From: CADEEN01 sp963738425 | Lineage (GTDB): Bacteria > Pseudomonadota > Gammaproteobacteria > Burkholderiales > Burkholderiaceae_C | Length of the DNA stretch: 64,000 nt | NCBI GenBank assembly: GCA_963738425.1 | Contig: CAVTWT010000020.1 | Span: forward strand, 1-64,000 | Direction: 5' to 3' | Shown here: positions 46,587 to 55,300 of the stretch, piece after piece | How positions within the stretch are numbered: the first letter of the stretch is position 1 | Layout of the letters: the number at the start of each line of letters is the position of its first letter | Translations under genes and position numbers: made by a program | Notes under the pieces: generated by a model | Told to the model about the DNA's origin: nothing | The model's database searches: none | What the model saw: only the letters and a program-made list of their open reading frames with translations

Positions 46587-46590
46587 CCTA

Positions 46591-46610
46591 CCGAAGATAG
46601 GCACTATCGG
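46591..46610. promoter_or_regulatory. inverted repeat upstream of aorA
   Basis: GATAG-GCA-CTATC is a perfect 5-bp inverted repeat, flanked by CCGA and CGG so that an imperfect arm extends further. Upstream, TAGG recurs four times between about 46553 and 46573. It may be an operator for the divergent AcoR-like protein or another regulator. Confidence 0.4.
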
Positions 46611-46677
46611 ACATAGGCGCTGCGCGATCGTGCGGGCGCCGTCGTAGCCGGCCGTCACCACGTCAGGAAGGGCGCAC

Positions 46678-47154
46678 ATGCAGAAGACCTTGCACATCAA
46701 CCCGGAGAAATGCACCGGGTGCCTCCAATGCGAAATGGCCTGTTCCTTCGAGAACTACGCCACCTACGCGCCGGCCAAGTCGCGCATCAAGGTGTTCGAC
46801 TTCCATCACACCGGGCGCAAGGTGCCCTACACCTGCACGCAGTGCGATGAAGCCTGGTGCCTGCACGCCTGCCCCGTCGAGGCGATCACGCTCGACGTGA
46901 TCACCGGCGCCAAGGTCGTCAACGAGACGACCTGCGTCGGCTGCAAGGTGTGCACGATCAGCTGCCCGTTCGGCACGATCAACTACGTGCAGGAAACCGG
47001 CAAGGTTCAGAAGTGCGACCTGTGCGGCGGCGAGCCGGCCTGTGCCGACGCCTGCCCGACGGGCGCGATCACCTATGTCGATGCCAACTGGACCGGCCTG
47101 AACAAGATGCAGGCCTGGGCCGACAAGCTCGGCAATCAACCTTCAGCAGCCTGA
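46678..47154 (+). CDS. aorA: ferredoxin-like electron-transfer subunit of aldehyde oxidoreductase (AorA)
   Basis: A 158-residue iron-sulfur protein with sixteen cysteines in four groups: CTGCLQCEMAC, CTQCDEAWCLHACP, CVGCKVCTISCP and CDLCGGEPACADACP. These should hold four 4Fe-4S clusters. In Aromatoleum AorABC the corresponding subunit carries electrons from the tungsten subunit to the FAD subunit. ATG 46678 follows CAGGAAGGGCG. The next gene (aorB) begins 11 bases downstream. No export signal: cytoplasmic. Confidence 0.9.
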   Translation: MQKTLHINPEKCTGCLQCEMACSFENYATYAPAKSRIKVFDFHHTGRKVPYTCTQCDEAWCLHACPVEAITLDVITGAKVVNETTCVGCKVCTISCPFGTINYVQETGKVQKCDLCGGEPACADACPTGAITYVDANWTGLNKMQAWADKLGNQPSAA

Positions 47155-47164
47155 GGAGCACAGC

Positions 47165-49012
47165 ATGTCTTGGGCAGGAAAAATCCTTCGCGTCGATCTC
47201 ACTGCGGGCACTTGCAAGAGCGAGCCGCTGAACATGGACTGGGCGCGCGCGTACCTCGGTTCGCGCGGTCTGGCCACCAAGTACATCGTCAACGAGGTCG
47301 ACCCCAAGGTCGATCCGCTGTCGGCCGCCAACAAGATCATCTGGGCCACCGGCCCGCTGACCGGCACCATGGCCTCCACCGGTGGGCGCTACACCGTGGT
47401 CACCAAAGGCCCGCTGACCGGCGCCATCGCCTGCAGCAACTCCGGCGGCTACTGGGGTGCCGAGCTGAAGATGGCCGGCTGGGACATGGTCATCTTCGAA
47501 GGCAAGTCGGCCAAGCCGGTGTACCTGTTCATCGAAGACGACAAGGCCGAGTTGCGCGACGCTGCGCACCTGTGGGGCGGCAGCACATGGCACACCGAGG
47601 AGACGATCAAGAAGCAGCACCAGGATCCGTTGATCCGCGTGTCCTCGATCGGTCTGGCCGGCGAGAACCAGGTGCTGTTCGCCGCGGTGGTGAATGACCT
47701 GCACCGCGCGGCGGGACGCTCCGGCGTCGGTGCGGTCATGGGCAGCAAGAACCTGAAGGCGATCGCCGTGCGCGGCACCAAGGGCGTCGGCAACATCGCT
47801 GATCCCAAGGAGTTCATGAAGGTCACGAAGGAGAAGAAGAAGATCCTCGCCGACAACGCGGTGACGGGGCAGGGCCTGCCGACCTACGGCACGCAGGTGC
47901 TGATGAACGTCATCAACGAGATCGGCGCCCTGCCGACGCGCAACCACAAGGACAGCCAGTTCGAAGGCGCGAAGGACATTTCCGCTGAAGCGATGGCGAC
48001 GCCGCGCAAGAGCGACGGCAAAGCGCAACTGGTCACCAACCAGGCCTGCTTCGGCTGCACGATCGCGTGCGGGCGCATCAGCAAGATCGACCAGAAGCAT
48101 TTCAGCGTCGAGAACAAGCCGCAGTACTGGGGAGCGACCGGCGGCCTGGAGTACGAAGCGGCCTGGGCGCTCGGCGCGGCCAACGGCGTCAACGACATCG
48201 AAGCGCTGCAGTACGCCAATACCATCTGCAACGAGCAGGGCATGGACCCCATCAGCTTCGGCGCGACGATCGGCGCGGTGATGGAGCTGTACGAGATGGG
48301 CGTGCTGACGAAGGAGCAGATCGGCATCGAGTCGCCGTTCGGCTCGGCGCGTGCGCTGTGCGAACTGGCCGACATGACGGCCAACGGCGTCGGCTTCGGC
48401 AAGGAGATCGGCCAGGGCAGCAAGCGCCTGTGCGCGAAGTACGGCCACCCGGAACTGTCGATGAGCGTCAAGGGCCAGGAATTCCCGGCGTACGACGCGC
48501 GCGGCATCCAGGGCATGGGCTTGACCTACGCCACCAGCAACCGCGGGGCCTGCCATCTGCGCAGCTACACGGTGGCGTCGGAGGTGCTCGGCATCCCGGT
48601 CAAGACCGATCCGCTGGTGGCCGACGGCAAGGCAGAACTGGTGATCGCGTTCCAGGACGCGACGGCGGCGTTCGACTCCGCCGGCATCTGCATCTTCACC
48701 AGCTTCGCCTGGGGGCTGGCCGACGTGGCGCCGCAAGTCGCCGCGGCCTGCGGCCCCGAGTTCACGCTCGAGAACATGGCCAAGATCGGCGAGCGCGTCT
48801 GGAACATGGAGCGCGAGTTCAACAACAAGGCCGGGTTCACCGCCAAGGACGACAACCTGCCACCGCGCCTGTTGAACGAAGCCGCCAAGACTGGCCCGGC
48901 CAAGGGCCTGGTCAGCAAGCTGCCGGAGATGCTGCCCAAGTACTACGCCGCACGCGGCTGGAACACCGATGGCACGTTGACCTCCGAGACGCGGACGCGC
49001 CTCGGTCTGTAA
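47165..49012 (+). CDS. aorB: tungsten-containing aldehyde ferredoxin oxidoreductase, catalytic subunit (AorB)
   Basis: A 615-residue AOR-family enzyme that oxidises aldehydes to acids, and can in some cases run in reverse. The N-terminal WAGKILRVDLTAG and RGLATKYI are family signatures. The 4Fe-4S ligands are visible as C295-x2-C298-x3-C302 and C509. Size and the GRSGVGAVMGSKNLKAIAV region fit bacterial AorB. It is followed by a strong terminator-like hairpin before aorC. AGGAGCACAGC precedes the start. Confidence 0.95.
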   Translation: MSWAGKILRVDLTAGTCKSEPLNMDWARAYLGSRGLATKYIVNEVDPKVDPLSAANKIIWATGPLTGTMASTGGRYTVVTKGPLTGAIACSNSGGYWGAELKMAGWDMVIFEGKSAKPVYLFIEDDKAELRDAAHLWGGSTWHTEETIKKQHQDPLIRVSSIGLAGENQVLFAAVVNDLHRAAGRSGVGAVMGSKNLKAIAVRGTKGVGNIADPKEFMKVTKEKKKILADNAVTGQGLPTYGTQVLMNVINEIGALPTRNHKDSQFEGAKDISAEAMATPRKSDGKAQLVTNQACFGCTIACGRISKIDQKHFSVENKPQYWGATGGLEYEAAWALGAANGVNDIEALQYANTICNEQGMDPISFGATIGAVMELYEMGVLTKEQIGIESPFGSARALCELADMTANGVGFGKEIGQGSKRLCAKYGHPELSMSVKGQEFPAYDARGIQGMGLTYATSNRGACHLRSYTVASEVLGIPVKTDPLVADGKAELVIAFQDATAAFDSAGICIFTSFAWGLADVAPQVAAACGPEFTLENMAKIGERVWNMEREFNNKAGFTAKDDNLPPRLLNEAAKTGPAKGLVSKLPEMLPKYYAARGWNTDGTLTSETRTRLGL

Positions 49013-49030
49013 ACCCCTGAGCCCACGAAC

Positions 49031-49060
49031 GAAGGCGGTTCTCGAACCGCCTTCTTCTTT
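49031..49060 (+). terminator. Rho-independent terminator inside the aor cluster, between aorB and aorC
   Basis: AAGGCGGTTC-TC-GAACCGCCTT is a perfect 10-bp stem followed by CTTCTTTT. It should stop many transcripts before aorC, reducing aorC and aorD expression relative to aorAB. Its T-rich 3' arm precedes GGAG of the leader ORF. Confidence 0.85.
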
Positions 49061-49071
49061 TGGAGATGAAC

Positions 49072-49155
49072 ATGAAACCCCCAAGCTCACTGCGTTCACT
49101 GCCCCCCGAGGGGGCGCTCCGTGCCCTTCGGGCGGCCGGGCGGGCACGGCCATGA
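49072..49155 (+). CDS. 27-codon leader ORF, translationally coupled to aorC
   Basis: ATG 49072 has an excellent GGAG ribosome binding site nine bases upstream. The 27-codon frame (MKPPSSLRSLPPEGALRAL...) passes through the dispersed intergenic repeat and ends in TGA, which overlaps the aorC ATG (ATGA). The peptide itself is probably meaningless; the frame may have formed when the repeat was inserted between the original ribosome binding site and the gene. Confidence 0.4.
   Translation: MKPPSSLRSLPPEGALRALRAAGRARP
49077..49145. repeat. dispersed GC-rich intergenic repeat, copy 2 (within the aor cluster)
   Basis: CCCCAAGCTCACTGCGTTC, CCCCCCGAGGGGGCGCTCCG and CCCTTCGGGCGGCCGGGCGG are the recognisable blocks. 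They resemble the copies at 29633, 56984 and 59975 in the CCCCCGAGGGG core, but the second half is different (CCTTCGGG stem). It separates the terminator from aorC. Confidence 0.6.
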
Positions 49156-50517
49156 CCAGACACGTCATCCTCGGCGCCGGCCCGGCCGGTGTCATCGCCG
49201 CCGAAACCATCCGCAAGCACGCACCGCAGAGACGAGATCATCGTCGTCGGCGACGAGCCCGAAGCGCCGTACTCGCGCATGGCGATTCCGTACCTGCTGA
49301 TCGGCAACGTCGGCGAAGAAGGCACGCACCTGCGCCACGGCAAGGACCATTACGCCAAGCTGCGCATCGACTTGAAGCGCGGCGTGCGCGCGAAGTCGGT
49401 GGACGTGGCGAAGAAGAGCGTCGCTCTCGACGACGGCAGCACACTGGCCTACGACCGCCTGCTGATCGCCACCGGCTCGTCGCCGGCATCGCCGCCGATC
49501 CCCGGCATCGACAGCGAGGGCGTTCTGCATTGCTGGACGCTCAAAGACGCACGCGACATTGCAAAGCGCGCGGTCAAAGGCGCGCGTGTGCTGCAGATGG
49601 GCGCGGGCTTCATCGGCTGCATCATCATGGAGTCGCTCGCGGCACGCGGCGTGCAGCTCACTGTCGTCGAGATGGGCGACCGCATGGTGCCGCGCATGAT
49701 GGGCCCGACCGCGGGCGGCATGATCAAGGACTGGTGCGAGAAGAAGGGCGTGCGCGTCTTCACCGGCACGCGCGTCGAGGCGATCGAGGCGGCCAGTGCC
49801 GCGGCGCCTGTGTCAGGTGGCCTGTTGTCGCGGGTCGCGGCGGCGGTCGGCCTGGGCCACCACGACGCACCGGCCGCATCGTCGGCGGCGCCGCTGAAAG
49901 TGCGCCTGTCCAACGGCCAATCGCTCGAAGCCGACCTCGTCATCAGCGCCACCGGCGTCAAGCCCAACATCGGCTTCCTCGAAACGTCCGGCATCAAGTG
50001 CCTGCTCGGCGTGCTGACCGATGAGCACCTGCAAACCAACGTGCCCGATGTCTATGCCGCAGGCGACTGCGCCGAAGCCTTCGACAAGGTCAGCGGCAAG
50101 ACGATCGTCAGCGCGATCCAGCCGAATGCCGCAGAACAAGCGCGCGTCGCGGCGCTCAACATGGTCGGCCAGAAGGCCGAGCTGCGCGGCGTGACGCAGA
50201 TCAACGTGCTCGACACGTTGGGCCTCATCAGCACCAGCTTCGGCGATTGGCAAGGCGCGCCCGGCGGCGAGCATGTGGAGCTCACCGACAAGGCCGCTGG
50301 CCGCCACTTGAGCCTGCAATTCGGCGGCGATCGTCTGGTTGGCTGCAACAGCGTCGGCTGGACGGAGCATGTCGGCGCGATGCGCGGCCTGGTCGAAGGC
50401 CAGGTCAAGCTCGGCACCGAATGGAAGCAGCGCTTGATCAACGACCCGACGCAGTTGATGGCGGCGTATCTGGCGACGGCTCAGGCGCAGGAGCACAAGG
50501 CGTTGGTCAAGGCCTGA
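49152..50517 (+). CDS. aorC: FAD-dependent NAD oxidoreductase subunit AorC (one frameshift)
   Basis: The start (ATG 49152) encodes RHVILGAGPAGVIAAETIRKHAP with the FAD motif GAGPAGV. At about 49230 one extra A moves the frame; the remainder from DEIIVVGDEPEAPYSRMAIPYL onward is open to 50517. The NAD-binding motif MGAGFIGC and a second FAD segment (VYAAGDCAEAF) follow, giving about 454 residues. In AorABC this subunit passes electrons to NAD. Removing the extra A restores the whole protein. It is placed 140 bases after aorB. Confidence 0.85.
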
Positions 50518-50539
50518 GCCGGCGAGGCATCATCCGCGC

Positions 50540-50794
50540 ATGCGCATCACCTTCAAGCTCTACGCCAGCCTGACGCAACACCTGCCCGCCGAAGCACGCC
50601 AGAGCAACCGCGTCGAGCTCGACATCGACGAAGGCACGCCGATCGCCAAGATCATCGAGCCCTTCGGCCTGCCGGAAAAGCTCGTGCACCTGGTGCTGAT
50701 CAACGGCGTCTATGTGCCGCCTGAAGAGCGTCTGAGCTTCACGCCCAAAGAAGGCGACGTGCTCGCCATCTGGCCGCCGATCGCGGGCGGCTGA
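50540..50794 (+). CDS. aorD: MoaD-like ubiquitin-fold sulfur carrier (AorD)
   Basis: An 84-residue beta-grasp protein ending in the Gly-Gly tail (IWPPIAGG). The MoaD-like RITFKLYASLT and GDVLAIWPP segments are conserved. It should carry sulfur for tungsten-pterin synthesis. In Aromatoleum, aorD has the same position after aorC. No MoeB-like adenylation gene is adjacent here. Confidence 0.88.
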   Translation: MRITFKLYASLTQHLPAEARQSNRVELDIDEGTPIAKIIEPFGLPEKLVHLVLINGVYVPPEERLSFTPKEGDVLAIWPPIAGG

Positions 50795-50809
50795 CGCTGG
50801 CGGCCAGGC

Positions 50810-51109
50810 GTGCAGGCGCACTACCCGTTCGAGTTCGAACGCGAGATGGGTTGCACCGCCGCGGAACTGCGCTCGTGGCTGCCGGGCGCGAGCGGCGGCA
50901 GGCCGATTGCGTGGCAGGCGGCGGCGGCCGCGATCAAACTCGACGGCGGCAGCGTTGCCGTCGACTGGCAAGAACTCACGCCGCGCCGCATCGCGCTGAT
51001 CACACTGCCGCGGTTGCGCGTGCGCTTTGCCGCGCGCGGCGTCGAGGAGGCCGCATGGCAACGCTTCATGCGCCACTTCGACCTGTACACGCAACGCGGC
51101 GGCGGCTGA
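50810..51109 (+). CDS. unknown conserved-looking protein of aor cluster
   Basis: A 99-residue protein read from GTG 50810, 15 bases after the aorD stop. It has YPFEFEREMGCTAAELRSWL at the start, a central VAVDWQELTPRRIALITLP beta-rich stretch and an end FDLYTQRGGG. A Gly-Gly-Gly tail suggests a resemblance to sulfur carriers, but the fold is not recognised. I recall similar small proteins next to other aor genes, but cannot search for them here. Function unknown. Confidence 0.65.
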   Translation: MQAHYPFEFEREMGCTAAELRSWLPGASGGRPIAWQAAAAAIKLDGGSVAVDWQELTPRRIALITLPRLRVRFAARGVEEAAWQRFMRHFDLYTQRGGG

Positions 51110-51165
51110 GCAGACTGCCAGCCAGGGATTGACCCTGAAGCCATCCGAGGCGGGAGGGCAAACGG

Positions 51166-51351
51166 TCACGACCGGGCAGGACTGCAAAGGCAGCCTTGCT
51201 CGGCCGCGTCGCAACCGCAGAGCGGGCCGCACGCGCAAGGCGCGCCTGCGGCGGGCGTGCTGGACGCCTTGGCGTCAGCTTGGCAACCGCACTGGCAGCT
51301 GGCCCCCGGGCAATCGATGCAGCGGCAGGCGAAGGTGGAAGCAACGTTCAT
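51166..51351 (-). CDS. small Cys-rich metallothionein-like protein
   Basis: A 61-residue protein with twelve cysteines (positions 9, 11, 14, 19, 21, 23, 39, 41, 45, 47, 54 and 56), most in C-x-C pairs: CRCIDC, CQCGC, CACGPLCGC and CLC. Only two histidine-free loops separate the two Cys groups. AAGGAAATTCTC precedes ATG 51351. The pattern predicts a two-domain metal-thiolate protein binding Zn, Cu or Cd. I do not recognise it as a named metallothionein family. It is divergent from an AraC regulator. Confidence 0.75.
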   Translation of the reverse strand: MNVASTFACRCIDCPGASCQCGCQADAKASSTPAAGAPCACGPLCGCDAAEQGCLCSPARS

Positions 51352-51421
51352 GAGAATTTCCTTGAGTGGTGGAAGGGCCGGACCCGGCGGATCCGTGGAA
51401 TGAATTCTGGTCAGGCACGCT

Positions 51422-51441
51422 GTTTCGGACTTGAACGAAAC
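51422..51441. promoter_or_regulatory. inverted repeat between the Cys-rich protein and AraC regulator genes
   Basis: GTTTCG-GACTTGAA-CGAAAC is a perfect 6-bp inverted repeat in the 167-base divergent gap. It is a candidate operator for the AraC protein. Confidence 0.4.
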
Positions 51442-51518
51442 GGCTGATCTCATAGACTTGCTTCGCAAGGGCTGCGGCGCGGTTTCAGGCGCGGCTCCGC
51501 CACGAAAAGCAGACGACC

Positions 51519-52319
51519 TTGGCCGAACACACGTGCGCCCGCGCCGGGACCCAGGCCTCGCGACGCCCGGTCGCGGGCATCGGCCGCGTGCTGCTGTGGA
51601 GCGGTGGCAGCCTCTGGATCGGCCGCGAGGCCGGCCGCGTGGAGTCCCACGCACACCACGCGATCCAGATCACGCTGGCGATGGACGCGGCCTTCCTCCT
51701 GCGCGATGGTGACGGCGGGTGGCGCGAGCATCTGGGCGCCGTCGTCATGCCGCATCGCCGCCATCAGTTCGACGGCTGCGGCCACAGGACCGCGATGATC
51801 TTCGTCGAGCCGGAGGCCGCGCAGGGCCGGGCCCTGCTCGCGCGCTTCGCCGCGGCCGGCGTCGCCGACCTGGATCACGAGACGGTGCGAACGCTGGTGA
51901 GCCCGTTGCAGACGGCGTACGCGGCCGGGGCCGGCAACGACGCGCTGATCGCGATGGCGCAGCACGCGGCGGCTGCACTGGCCGGGCACGCGCCCGGCGT
52001 GGCGGCCGTCGATGCGCGCATCAGCTGCGCCATCGCCTGGGTCAGAGCGCGGCTCGATTCATCGCTGTCGCTGAAAGACGCGGCCGAGGTAGCGCACCTG
52101 TCGCCCAGCCGCTTTCGGCACCTGTTCGTGGCGCAGACCGGCGTCTCCTTTCGCGCTTACCTGTTGTGGGCGCGGGTCGAAATGGCCGTGGGCGCGGCGA
52201 TGGGTGGACAGTCGTGGACAGCGGCGGCGCAGGACGCCGGCTTCGCCGACTCCGCGCATCTGAGCCGAACTTGCAGACGCATGTTCGGCTTCGCCCCTGT
52301 CACGCTCATCAAGGAGTAG
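51519..52319 (+). CDS. AraC family transcriptional regulator
   Basis: A 266-residue regulator with two C-terminal helix-turn-helix units: LSLKDAAEVAHLSPSRFRHLF and WTAAAQDAGFADSAHLSRTC, ending RRMFGFAPVTLI. The N-terminal 130 residues form a cupin-like effector domain (HAHHAIQITLAMD). The inferred start is TTG 51519; no better in-frame ATG is present upstream. It is divergent from the Cys-rich gene and may regulate it. Confidence 0.85.
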   Translation: MAEHTCARAGTQASRRPVAGIGRVLLWSGGSLWIGREAGRVESHAHHAIQITLAMDAAFLLRDGDGGWREHLGAVVMPHRRHQFDGCGHRTAMIFVEPEAAQGRALLARFAAAGVADLDHETVRTLVSPLQTAYAAGAGNDALIAMAQHAAAALAGHAPGVAAVDARISCAIAWVRARLDSSLSLKDAAEVAHLSPSRFRHLFVAQTGVSFRAYLLWARVEMAVGAAMGGQSWTAAAQDAGFADSAHLSRTCRRMFGFAPVTLIKE

Positions 52320-52359
52320 GCCGCTGCATCTGTGGTCAGCCCGTCGGTCTTCGAGACTG

Positions 52360-55300
52360 TCAGTTCGTCCCCAACGCCAACTGCACCCGCGGCGACCACG
52401 CTGCATCGTCCTCGCCGGACACGCGCAACTTCGGCGCCGCAAGAAACAGCCGCTCGCTCGGCAGGCCTTTGGCGACCAGGGCGTCGCGCACGGCGATGCC
52501 ACGTTGCAGTGCCAGCTCGCGCGCGCTGTCGCTGCTGACGAGCGTGGCACCGCGCAGCAGCGCTTCCATCTCGGGCACCGGGATGTCGCGGGCGATGCCG
52601 ATGGCGTTGCGAGGTTTGTTCGGCAGCTTGGTGTCGCTGTAGATGCGCTTGACGAGCGCCTCTCGCTGCGCAGCGGTGAGGGCGGGTGGCGGCGCATCGG
52701 CGGGCGCGTCGCTGCGCAGCGCTTCGCGCCGTTGCTCCGCCATGATTCGCGCATTGAGCGCAGCCTGCTGCATCGCTTCGCGTTCGCTTTGCGGGTCGCT
52801 GGCGCCGGTGACGGTCATCTTCAGCGCCGGGCGGTCGGCGAGTGACTTGGCCACCTTGTCGATCGTGCTGCGGCCGGCGTCGTTGAAGTTCGCGGTGCCA
52901 GGTTCGAAGGCGACAAAACTCAGGTCTTCGCTGCCGCCTCCCGTGAGCAGAGAGAACGGCGCGGTGATGGCCTTGACGAGCAGGTTGCCGATGACTTTCA
53001 ACACCAGGCCGAAGACGCTGAACTGCGGGTCGTTGATCGAGCCGCTGATCGGCAGGTTGATGTCGATGACACCGTTGCGGTCCTTCAGCAGCGCCACGGC
53101 CAGCAGCACCGGCAGCTTCGTCGCGTCGGGCGATTCGACCTTGTCGCCGAAGGTGAGCTGGTTGAGGATGACCTGGTTCTTGGCGTCGAGCTTGCCGTCG
53201 GGGTCGATCTTGTAGGCCACCTCCATCGACAGCTTGCCGCGCTCGATGGCGTAGCCGGCGTAGCGGCCGGAGTAGGGCGAAAACGGCGCGAGTTCGAGGT
53301 CGGTGGCTTTGGCTTTGATGTCGAGCGCGAGCGGCTGCGCGGTGGGGTTCAGCGCGCCCGAGATTTCGAGCAGCGCGGTGCCGGCGGCGCGGCCCTTCAG
53401 GTCGAGCGTGGCCATGTCGCGCGTCGTCGAGTTGAACGCGCCGAGCGTGCCGTTGAGTTCGGTGAGGGCTGCGCTGTAGTTCGGTCGGATGAAGCGGTCG
53501 GTGAAATCGACCTTGCCATTGGCCAGGCGCACGCCGCCGATGCTGATGTTGATCGGCAGGTCTGAGCCAGGGGCAGCGGCAGGCGCGGAGGCCGCAGGCG
53601 CGACAGCCGCCGGCGCGGAGGCTGCTGCAGCCGGCGCCACGCCATCGGCCTTGGGCGCTGCGGCCACGTCGCGCAAGTTGAAGCGGCCGTCCTCGGTGAT
53701 GACCAGGCGCGAATAGAAATCGGTCAACGCTGCGCTGGCGATCTCGAGCGTCGGCTTGGCGCCGGCACGCAGGTCGAACTTCAAGCCATCGAGCGTGAAG
53801 GCCTGCCACGTCAGCAACTCGTCGCCGCCGCGCGTGGTGTTCGTCGTTGCGCGCTCGTGCACACGCAGGCCGGTGATGCGCGCATTGCCCTTTGCGCTGG
53901 CATCCCACTGGTTGTTCGCGCGCTGCGTCACGGCAATGTCGCCTCGCCAATCGGCTTCACCACGCAAGAGCTCGACGTTCAACCCGCTGCCGAAGTAGGG
54001 TTCGAAGGCATGCACCGGAAAACGCTCGACGCGCAACGTGCCGCGCACCGCCACGGGCGAAGGCGCAACGCTGCCGTTCCAGTCGACGCGGCCGCCTGGG
54101 GAGTTCTTCGACGAACCCTCGGTCTGCGAGACGCGCAACTGCAGTTGTGTCTTTGCCGGAGCCCCACTCGGCCACGACAGGTCGCGCACGCTGGCGCTGA
54201 GCGCACCGCGCAGCTGCACGGGCGCGCTCGGCGCCGGCGCGGGGCGCTGGTCGTCAAGGCGGAACTCGCCGCCGATGAGCTGCAGTTCATCGAGCTTGAC
54301 GCTCCACGGCGGCGCGTTGTCGGTGCTTGGTGGCGGCGACGCCACGGCGCTCGTGCGTGTCCACTGCTCGAAGTTCCAGCGGCCCTGCGCGTCGCGTGCC
54401 AGCGCGAGCGACGGGCGTTCGATCTTCAACGTGCCCAGGCTCACCTGCCTGGCGGCGAGGTCCACGGTTGCAGCGGCGAGCGCGATGTTGCCGACAGACA
54501 GCGGCGTGCGCGACTTGCTGCCGTCGACGAGCTTGAGCTGTTCGACTTGCAGGCCAACGTCACTCAGCTTCAACTGCAGCGTCTCACTGGCCGACCAGGC
54601 AACCGATGCCTTTGCCGATGCGCGGCCCTCGACGCGCGCGTTCAAGCTCGCGGCCAGGTACGGTTCGAGCCAGGCGAGATTCAGCCCTTGCAACTCGGCG
54701 CGTGCGTCGGCAGCGCGGTCGGTCGTTTGGCCTTCCAGCGTCAAGGTCGCGGGTTCCCCGGCAGCGGAGCCTTGCGCATCGAGCGCACTCAACCGTGCCG
54801 TCAGCTTCACCGGCACCGGTGCTTCGAACGGCCACCGCACGTTGCTGACCTGCAGGTCCACTGGCTCGGCGCGCAAGGCCGCTGCCGGGCGTGTGCTCGC
54901 GTCGCGCCAGTCGATGCGCGCTTGCGTCAGCGCGATCTTGGCCACGCTGATCTGCCAAGGGGCCGCATTGGCGGGTGCCGACGCTGCAGGCGACGCCGCC
55001 GTCGCCGGCACGAGGTTGATGCGGCCATCAGCACCGCGCCGCGCGTCGATCTGCACACCGGCCAGCGTCACGTCGCCTAGCGCGACCTTGCGCGCCAGCG
55101 GTTGCACGTCGGCAAGGCCCACGTCGAGCCGCTGCCAGGCCACCGCGGGCGTGTTGGTCTCGCCTGCGGCGACGAATGCGGCATCGGTCAGGCTGGCCTT
55201 GCCGCGCAGCGAGACACGCGGCGCGCCATCGGCTGCCAGCGCAAACTGCAATTGCAGTTGCGTCGCCACCTTGCCGCGGCTCGGTTTGAGCGGCAGCGCG

